DNA of 64,000 bases from Cellulosimicrobium terreum (GTDB lineage: Bacteria; Actinomycetota; Actinomycetes; Actinomycetales; Cellulomonadaceae): assembly GCA_014803435.1 (NCBI GenBank), contig JACYFD010000005.1, forward strand, positions 434,001 to 498,000, given 5' to 3'. This document shows, one piece after another, positions 56,474-64,000 of this stretch. The position numbers and the translations under genes are program-made. Positions within the stretch are counted from its first letter, which is position 1. Every line of letters starts with the position of its first letter. A model generated the notes under the pieces. It saw nothing but the letters and a program-made list of their open reading frames with translations, was not told the DNA's origin and made no database searches.

Positions 56474-57695
56474 GCGGGTGCCCACGCGCCCTGCCCTCGG
56501 TGTCGTCCCGGTCGACCGCCACGGGACCCGCCGTGCCCTGTCCGTCGACGACCGCCTGGCGCAGCATGTCCTCGATCTGCGGGACGCACACGTCGAGCGC
56601 GTGCTCCGTGCCGACCTCGGCGTACGCCGGGCCCATCCGGGCTCGCTCGTCGTCGTGCTCGATCCAGTAGTCGATCACGCGCGCGAGATCCCCGGCGTCC
56701 CCGGCGCGGAAGAGGCTGCGCTCGTCGAGCGCGAACTGCCCGGTCGCCGACGCGCGGGAGTCGGAGATCACCGGGACCAGGCCGGTGGCGACGGCCTCGA
56801 GGCAGCCGACGGCCTCGATCTCCGCGTCGGCCGCGTGCACGTACAGGTCGCTCATCGCGAGCACGTCCCGGAGGTCGTCCTGGGCGAGGAACCCGAGCGT
56901 CGGCGGGTGCGGCAACGTCGCGCCCTGCTGCGCGTACCGGTCCGCGAGCGGGCCGCGACCGGCGAGCACGAGCTGGATGCGGTCGGCGTGCCGGGAGCGC
57001 CGCACGGCGTCGATGAGGACGTCCTGCCGCTTCTCGCGCGACAGCCGCCCGGTCATGGTGATGACGAACCTGCCGGCCAGGTCGGCGCTCTTGGGCAGGC
57101 TGCGCGGGACGAAGCGCGGGTCGACGCCGTTCGACACCACGTGCAAGGAAGCCCGGTACCCGTGGGCGCGCAGCTCGTCGGCGATGAACCTGCTGGGGCA
57201 GTGGACGTGCCCGAACCGGTCGTAGAACGGCCGGAACACCGCGTACACGACGTCGTTCAGCGGCCCTACCCGCCCCACGCCGAGGCTGTACGTCACGTTC
57301 TCCGGCTGCACGTGGAACGCGGCCGTGGACGGGACGCAGAGGGCGTCGGCGAGCCTCTTGACCCGGGAACCGAGCCAGAACGGCGACATGATGTGCGCGA
57401 CGTCGGCCCAGCCCAGCGCGTCGCGCAGCACGTCGTCGTCGGGCTTGGCGAGCACCCAGCCCTGGCCGGCGATGACCCGGTTGAAGCCCGGGACGCTGAG
57501 CGGATCGAGCCCGTAGTGCACGACGTCCGCGGCGGTCTCGGGGTCGACGTGCGGCGCCCGGGCCGCGGCGCCGCGGCAGCACGCGACGCGCACCTCGTGG
57601 CCACGCCCGCGCAGCGCGTCCGCGAAGCGCCGGGCCGAGATCGTGGTCCCGTTGGTGGGATCGGTGAACTGGTCGATGACGAGCAGGACGCGCAC
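56463..57695 (-). CDS. Glycosyltransferase family 4
   Basis: A 410-residue GT-B enzyme. The N-terminal Rossmann part begins VLLVIDQFTDPTNGTTISARRFA; the second lobe has FVITMTGRLSREKRQDVLIDA near 215, LAGRGPLADRYA, and the donor-binding EX7E motif EIEAVGCLE near 298. A Pro/Asp/His-rich tail ends the protein. Closest look is to lipid-linked glucosyl/galactosyl/mannosyl transferases (PimB, MGDG type), which fits the overlapping PlsC-like gene. Donor and acceptor unknown. GTG 57695 has GGGAG 9 bases upstream. Confidence 0.88.
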   Translation of the reverse strand: MRVLLVIDQFTDPTNGTTISARRFADALRGRGHEVRVACCRGAAARAPHVDPETAADVVHYGLDPLSVPGFNRVIAGQGWVLAKPDDDVLRDALGWADVAHIMSPFWLGSRVKRLADALCVPSTAAFHVQPENVTYSLGVGRVGPLNDVVYAVFRPFYDRFGHVHCPSRFIADELRAHGYRASLHVVSNGVDPRFVPRSLPKSADLAGRFVITMTGRLSREKRQDVLIDAVRRSRHADRIQLVLAGRGPLADRYAQQGATLPHPPTLGFLAQDDLRDVLAMSDLYVHAADAEIEAVGCLEAVATGLVPVISDSRASATGQFALDERSLFRAGDAGDLARVIDYWIEHDDERARMGPAYAEVGTEHALDVCVPQIEDMLRQAVVDGQGTAGPVAVDRDDTEGRARGHPHEH

Positions 57696-57879
57696 GCGCG
57701 GCTCCCTTGTGGACGCTCGACGGACGGCCCGCGCCTGTGACGGGATGCCGTCAGGCTAGGGGATCACCGGCGACCGGGCCCGGACCCGCTGGGTGCGTGT
57801 CGTGTCGCCGTCGTCGTTCCGTCCGGTGACCGGAAAGCTGGCCATCGAGAACCAGGGATGTTGTGCGTGACGACCTGTC

Positions 57880-59175
57880 TCAGGCGTTCGCAAGCTCGCG
57901 GTCGTCGTCTGCCACCGGCTTCTGGTCCTCGTAGCGGCGCACGACGCGGCTCACGGTCGACCGCGACGCCGAGACCTGCTGGGCGATCTCGCGCTGGTTC
58001 ATGCCCTGGCGGGCGAGCACGACGATGCGGCGGTCGCGTTCGGCGGTCGGGTCGTCGGCGAGCGAGACGTCGTCAGCCTCGGTCGTCGCCGCCTGCGCGC
58101 CGCTTCCCGGGCGGGCGAGGTCGAAGACCTCGACGCGCCGGGTGTGACCCGTCACGGCCGGGGGCTCCACGGACTGCGTCGCGCCGGTACCGTCCGGGGC
58201 GGGCTGCTCCCAGGGGAGCGGCTCGGTGCGCGCGAACACTTCCTTGACCCGAGCCGAGAGATCGGGAAGCGCCTCGAAGGCGGTCGCGGGCACGTAGGGC
58301 TTCTCGACCGGTTCGACGGCGGCGGCCTCGACCGCGCGGACCTCGGTGTCGCGCACCGACTCCCGTGCGAGGGTCTCCAGGCCGCGCGCCTCGGCGGGCG
58401 CGGCGGTCCGGGCGGCGAGGACCGAGGGCTCCTCGGCCGGCCCACGGGCGGTGCCACGCTTGACGGAGCTCGCCCCGATGAGGTCGAGCCGGTTGCCGTG
58501 GCGCTCTGCGGCCTCCAGGCGGTCGACCCAGACCTGCATGCGACGCTCGAAGTCCTCGACCGTCAGCAGCTTGAGAGCAGCGTCGCGGGCGGCGCGCTGA
58601 CGCTGGTGGGCGGCCCTCACCTTGCGCAGGTCCGCGGACGAGCCCGCGCTGTCGACCCGTGCGTCGCGCCACTGCTCCATGGCGGTGACGTACCCGTGGA
58701 CCCGCGTCTCGCGGCGGCGCTCGTCGAGGGTGTGGCCCGTGACCATGTGCCGCTCCCCCACGAGGGCGAGGTGCCACATGAGCGCGGCGACCAGCGGCGG
58801 CACGAACCGGAACACCACCATGTACGGGGTGCTGTCGGTCGGGACGGCGATCTCGTGGAGCGCCGCGAACACGCCCGAGGTGCCCGAGAGGACCCAGGTG
58901 AGCGTGAGGAGGATGCCGTACGGGCGGCCCTCGAGCGCCGCGTTGCGCGCCATGAGCGCCACGGCGACGAGGCTGACCTCGAGGAAGCCCGCCAGGCCAT
59001 ACGCCTCGAGCGGCGACATGTGCGCGACCTCGAGACCGAACAGGACCATGCCGCTGTAGGCCAGGGCGGTGGCGATCGTCGCCGCGACGACCACCGCGAC
59101 CATCGGGAGGTGCCTGCCGCGGTAGCGAACCTGCTTCGGGGATCCGCCCGAGCCGGTCTGGTCCTGCTGTGTCAC
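57880..59175 (-). CDS. Four-helix DUF2637-like membrane protein with C-terminal DNA-binding helix-turn-helix
   Basis: A 431-residue chimera. Residues 25-140 hold four transmembrane helices typical of DUF2637 (SpdB-like) proteins; 150-380 is a charged Ala/Glu-rich region starting with a helical stretch (MEQWRDARV, VEDFERRMQVWVDRLEAAER); about 385-415 is a resolvase/transposase-type HTH (LARQGMNQREIAQQVSASRSTVSRVVRRYE). DUF2637 proteins are best known from actinobacterial plasmids and integrative conjugative elements. GTG 59175 has the strong Shine-Dalgarno GGAGGATGAC, and a promoter TTGACG-17-TGGGAT lies upstream. No integrase, att site or tRNA is nearby. Confidence 0.75.
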   Translation of the reverse strand: MTQQDQTGSGGSPKQVRYRGRHLPMVAVVVAATIATALAYSGMVLFGLEVAHMSPLEAYGLAGFLEVSLVAVALMARNAALEGRPYGILLTLTWVLSGTSGVFAALHEIAVPTDSTPYMVVFRFVPPLVAALMWHLALVGERHMVTGHTLDERRRETRVHGYVTAMEQWRDARVDSAGSSADLRKVRAAHQRQRAARDAALKLLTVEDFERRMQVWVDRLEAAERHGNRLDLIGASSVKRGTARGPAEEPSVLAARTAAPAEARGLETLARESVRDTEVRAVEAAAVEPVEKPYVPATAFEALPDLSARVKEVFARTEPLPWEQPAPDGTGATQSVEPPAVTGHTRRVEVFDLARPGSGAQAATTEADDVSLADDPTAERDRRIVVLARQGMNQREIAQQVSASRSTVSRVVRRYEDQKPVADDDRELANA

Positions 59176-59207
59176 GTCATCCTCCGAAAAGTGGTGTGGG
59201 CGCACAT

Positions 59208-59236
59208 ATCCCAACACTCAGGACAGTCCGCGTCAA
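59208..59236 (-). promoter_or_regulatory. Promoter of the DUF2637-HTH gene
   Basis: On the minus strand TTGACG (59231-59236) and TGGGAT (59208-59213) are 17 bp apart, about 33 bases before GTG 59175. Confidence 0.5.
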
Positions 59237-59365
59237 TGCACCGGAAGGATTCGCCATGCGATCGTGACCAGCGACGACGCCACGGTGACGTGGGGTCAGC
59301 CGTGGACCGCCCGGACAGCGAGCGGCACGCACCGTGCGAGCCTCACCCGCTCGACACCGGAGGAC

Positions 59366-59716
59366 TCAGACGTTGAAACCCAGGGTGCGCAGCTGCTCGC
59401 GGCCGTCGTCGGTGATCTTCTCCGGGCCCCACGGCGGCATCCAGACCCAGTTGACGCGGAAGCCGTCCACGAGGCCGTCGAGCGCCTGCGCGGACTGGTC
59501 CTCGATGACGTCGGTCAGCGGGCACGCCGCGGACGTGAGCGTCATGTCGATGACGGCGTGGTTGTTCTGGTCGATCTGCACGCCGTAGATCAGGCCGAGG
59601 TCGACGACGTTGATGCCGAGCTCGGGGTCGATGACGTCGCGCAGGGCCTCCTCGACGTCCGCCACGGTGGGGGGGCTCGGTGCGACGCCCTCGGGCGCGC
59701 CGGTCTCGGTGCTCAT
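59366..59716 (-). CDS. sufT: Metal-sulfur cluster assembly factor (SufT / DUF59)
   Basis: A 116-residue DUF59 (MIP18/PaaD) protein. The family core DPELGINVVDLGLIYGV is near 28-44, and the reactive-Cys motif TSAACPLTDV near 60-69. SufT helps deliver Fe-S clusters. ATG 59716 overlaps the sufU stop by 4 nt and follows GGAGGAG. It is the last gene of the suf operon. Confidence 0.93.
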   Translation of the reverse strand: MSTETGAPEGVAPSPPTVADVEEALRDVIDPELGINVVDLGLIYGVQIDQNNHAVIDMTLTSAACPLTDVIEDQSAQALDGLVDGFRVNWVWMPPWGPEKITDDGREQLRTLGFNV

Positions 59717-60237
59717 CGGTTCTCCTCCGTCGTGGTCGCGGCAGTTGCCGCGGTCGTGTGGTCGAGCGCGCCCGAGGTGACGAGCGAGTCCCGCAGCGCG
59801 GCCCAGCCGAGCAGTGCGCACTTGATGCGGGCAGGGTACTGCGAGACGCCGGTGAACGCCGTGGCGTCCCCCAGCTCGTCCTCGGCGGCGTCGTCGATGC
59901 CCTTGCCGCGCGAGCCCATGAGCTCGCGGAACGTCTCTCCGAGGTGCTCCGCCTCGGTGACGGGGCGGCCGGTGACGAGCTCGGTGAGGACGGACAGCGA
60001 CGCCTGCGAGATGCTGCACCCCTGCCCCTCCCAGCTCACGCGCTCGACGACCGGCACCTGGCCGGGCGCCGGCGCGCCGAGCTCCACGCGCAGGGTCACC
60101 TCGTCACCGCAGGTCGGGTTGACCTGGTGCGACTGGCCGCTCGCTGCGCCGTCGGCCACCTCGACGAGGCCCCGCCCGTGCGGGGTCTTCGCGTGGTCGA
60201 GGATGACCTGCTGGTACATCTGATCGATCGAGCTCAT
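59713..60237 (-). CDS. sufU: SufU, zinc-dependent sulfur transferase / Fe-S scaffold
   Basis: A 174-residue SufU. Ligand cysteines are Cys43 in NPTCGDE with Asp45, Cys74 in GQGCSISQAS and Cys140 in RIKCALLGW, and the SufU-specific insert lies between the last two. It accepts sulfur from SufS. The extended Thr/Ala-rich C-terminus is unlike minimal SufU. It lies between sufS (9 bases) and sufT (4-nt overlap). Confidence 0.95.
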   Translation of the reverse strand: MSSIDQMYQQVILDHAKTPHGRGLVEVADGAASGQSHQVNPTCGDEVTLRVELGAPAPGQVPVVERVSWEGQGCSISQASLSVLTELVTGRPVTEAEHLGETFRELMGSRGKGIDDAAEDELGDATAFTGVSQYPARIKCALLGWAALRDSLVTSGALDHTTAATAATTTEENR

Positions 60238-60246
60238 GGGGTCCTC

Positions 60247-62377
<2,131 letters not shown>

Positions 62378-62460
62378 TCGTGGTTCTCCAAGACGTGTGG
62401 TGATGAGTTCGGGGGCGGCCGGTCGTGCCGGCCGTGCTGACCGTGCGGGCCGCGTGGAGG

Positions 62461-62805
62461 TCAGCCGGGACCGACGGTCCGGTCGACGTCGACGAGCACA
62501 CGCTCGCCGTCGACGGTCACCGGGTAGACGGGCACGGGACGTATCGCAGGAAGTGCGGTGGGCTGTCCGGTCCGCAGGTCGAACTGCGACCCGTGCAGCC
62601 AGCACTCGACGTAGCAGCCCTCCACCTCGCCGTCGGACAGGGACACGGCCCCGTGCGAGCAGATGTCCGAGATGGCGTGCCACCCGCCGTCGCCGTCACG
62701 CACGACAGCGACCTCCACGTTCGCCCCGTCCGTGGCGGCGAGCTCGACACGCAGCGCCTCCTCCGGACCGAGGTCGGTGACGGAGCAGGCGAGCTGAGCG
62801 GTCAT
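62461..62805 (-). CDS. Rieske-type non-heme iron ferredoxin in the suf operon
   Basis: A 114-residue Rieske [2Fe-2S] protein. Cluster ligands are Cys49 and His51 in CSHG, and Cys68 and His71 in CWLH. It resembles BphA3/NirD-type small ferredoxins and may donate electrons for cluster assembly. It is the usual actinobacterial insert between sufD and sufC. ATG 62805 overlaps the sufD stop by 4 nt. Confidence 0.92.
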   Translation of the reverse strand: MTAQLACSVTDLGPEEALRVELAATDGANVEVAVVRDGDGGWHAISDICSHGAVSLSDGEVEGCYVECWLHGSQFDLRTGQPTALPAIRPVPVYPVTVDGERVLVDVDRTVGPG

Positions 62806-64000
62806 GCCGCGCCTTCGGCGGCCCCGGCCGGAGCGGCGGCACCCTCGATGACGGACATGGACTTGCCGAGCTCGCGCTCGATCGCCTCGAGCAGACGCTC
62901 CTCGACGGACGCGACGCCGATCTCGGCGATGAGCTCCGCGAAGAAGCCGCGCACGACGAGCCGACGCGCCTCGCCCTCGGGGATGCCGCGGGCCTGCAGG
63001 TAGAACAGCTGCTCGTCGTCGAACCGGCCGGTCGCGGACGCGTGTCCCGCGCCCTCGATCTCGCCGGTCTCGATCTCGAGGTTCGGCACCGAGTCGGCGC
63101 GCGCGCCGTCGGACAGCACGAGGTTGCGGTTGAGCTCGTACGTGTCGGTGGCCTCTGCCTCGGCGCGGATGAGCACGTCGCCCACCCACACCGCGTGCGC
63201 ACCCTCGCCCTGCAGGGCGCCCTTGTACGTCACGCGCGACTTGCAGCGCGGCACGGCGTGGTCGACGAAGAGGCGGTGCTCCTGGTGCTGGTCCGCGTCC
63301 GCGAAGTACAGCCCGACCATCTCGACCTCGCCGCCCTCGGCGGTGAACTCCGCATCGGGCGTGAGGCGCACGACGTCGCCGCCGAGCGTCACGACGACGT
63401 GCTTCAGCCGCGCGTCGCGACCGATCCGGGCGCGGTGGGACGAGGCGTGGACCGCGCCGTCCGCCCAGTCCTGCACGGACACGACCGTCAGGTGCGCGCC
63501 GTCCTCGACGACGACCTCGACGGTCTCGTTGAGGGTGGCGGTACCGAGGTGGTCGATCACGACGACGGCCTCGGAGTGCCGCTCGGCGCGCACGAGGAGG
63601 TGGCTCGCCGTGGGCGTGCTCCCGGACCCCTCCACGCGGACCGACGTGACGGTGGACGCCACGGCGTCCTTCGGCACGGTGACGACAGTCGCCTGCTCGA
63701 ACGCGTTCCAGGCGGTCACGGCGGTCCGGTCGCCCGGCTTGCCGGCGGTGCCCAGGCGCGCGTCGTCGCGACCGACGATCTCGACCTGGACCTCGGGCGC
63801 CTCGACCACGGTGACGCGGACGTCACCGCCCCCGCTCTGCCCGACGAGCCGCTCCTCGAACAGCGGCGCGAGCCGCGGGACCGGGGAGAAGCGCCACTCC
63901 TCCTCGCGCCCGGTGGGCACGGGGATGTCGGCGAGGTCGAACGACGTGAGCCGCTCCGCGCGCGAGCCCTGGGGCACGACGCCGTGGGCGTGCGCGCCGT
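62802..64000 (-). CDS. sufD: Fe-S cluster assembly protein SufD (start probably outside window)
   Basis: About 400 residues visible of a SufB/SufD beta-helix protein. It includes FDLADIPVPTGREEEWRFSP near the N-terminus, a long parallel beta-helix with many Val/Ile strands, and the C-terminal block ARGIPEGEARRLVVRGFFAELI. A GTG at 63977 could start it, but the frame stays open to the window edge with GAHAHGVVPQGSRAE, which I take to be part of the protein, so the true start is likely upstream. sufB is expected next. Confidence 0.92.
   Translation of the reverse strand, partial: GAHAHGVVPQGSRAERLTSFDLADIPVPTGREEEWRFSPVPRLAPLFEERLVGQSGGGDVRVTVVEAPEVQVEIVGRDDARLGTAGKPGDRTAVTAWNAFEQATVVTVPKDAVASTVTSVRVEGSGSTPTASHLLVRAERHSEAVVVIDHLGTATLNETVEVVVEDGAHLTVVSVQDWADGAVHASSHRARIGRDARLKHVVVTLGGDVVRLTPDAEFTAEGGEVEMVGLYFADADQHQEHRLFVDHAVPRCKSRVTYKGALQGEGAHAVWVGDVLIRAEAEATDTYELNRNLVLSDGARADSVPNLEIETGEIEGAGHASATGRFDDEQLFYLQARGIPEGEARRLVVRGFFAELIAEIGVASVEERLLEAIERELGKSMSVIEGAAAPAGAAEGAA

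Noticed and set aside
57764-57829. TCACCGG/CCGGTGA inverted pair in the gap before the glycosyltransferase
   Set aside because: The 7-bp arms are separated by more than 50 nt and no alternative structure links them to regulation.
57696-59365. Integrated plasmid or ICE suggested by the DUF2637-like gene
   Set aside because: No integrase, relaxase, FtsK-like transfer gene, tRNA or direct att repeats were seen, and base composition does not change.

Overview
The window is about 64 kb of very GC-rich chromosome, densely coded on both strands and without any tRNA, rRNA, insertion sequence, prophage or CRISPR array that I can see. Protein families found essentially only in actinobacteria (SepH/DUF3071, DUF3000, DUF3093, DUF3159, DUF3710, DUF4193, DUF5998, a GuaB1-type enzyme, TRIC channel) place it in the Actinomycetota. 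Pyruvate formate-lyase with its activase, plus a D-aspartate-ligase-like ATP-grasp enzyme next to an Asp/Glu racemase (the chemistry of A4-type peptidoglycan bridges), point to the Micrococcales, most likely a Cellulomonadaceae-like facultative anaerobe. The genus is inference.

Layout. 1-4.1 kb: end of treZ, a PPK2 kinase, zapE, a RibD-type reductase and a small stress-like protein. 4.2-7.6 kb: an operon of gnd, a D-amino acid ligase-like enzyme and an Asp/Glu racemase. 7.9-10.9 kb: DUF3000, RNase D and a FemAB-like aminoacyltransferase. 11-14.5 kb: a fadA-fadB beta-oxidation pair. 14.6-18.7 kb: a PIG-L deacetylase, then an operon of RHH antitoxin, Doc toxin, SNF2 helicase and a 102-residue protein, bracketed by an operator-like palindrome and a strong hairpin. 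18.7-22.2 kb: pflB-pflA with a Rex/CRP-type palindrome upstream. 22.3-31 kb: GCS2 ligase, HAD phosphatase, dxs, guaB1, Nudix, APH-like kinase, DUF1801 and a divergent TetR/DoxX pair. 31-42 kb: the conserved actinobacterial block acnA, TRAM methyltransferase, KimA-like K+ importer, two RCK/TrkA proteins, DUF3159, OB-fold, DUF3710, dut, DUF3093. 42.4-54.3 kb: DUF4193, inositol monophosphatase, TRIC, sepH, tdk, phosphodiesterase, DUF5998, GNAT-ACS acetyltransferase, parC. 54.3-59.2 kb: lipid and membrane genes, including a GT4/acyltransferase pair and a four-TM protein fused to a DNA-binding helix-turn-helix. 59.4-64 kb: a suf iron-sulfur operon (sufD, Rieske, sufC, sufS, sufU, sufT), cut by the window end.

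Regulation. Many genes have a TANNNT -10 hexamer ending 6-8 nt before the start codon and no Shine-Dalgarno, the signature of leaderless mRNAs. Palindromes sit in the control regions of fadA, the toxin-antitoxin operon, pflB, TetR/DoxX and acnA. The observations most worth following are the toxin-antitoxin-helicase operon, the racemase/ligase pair for the cell-wall bridge, the 30-bp perfect palindrome at acnA, the Rex-like site at pflB and the membrane-HTH protein.
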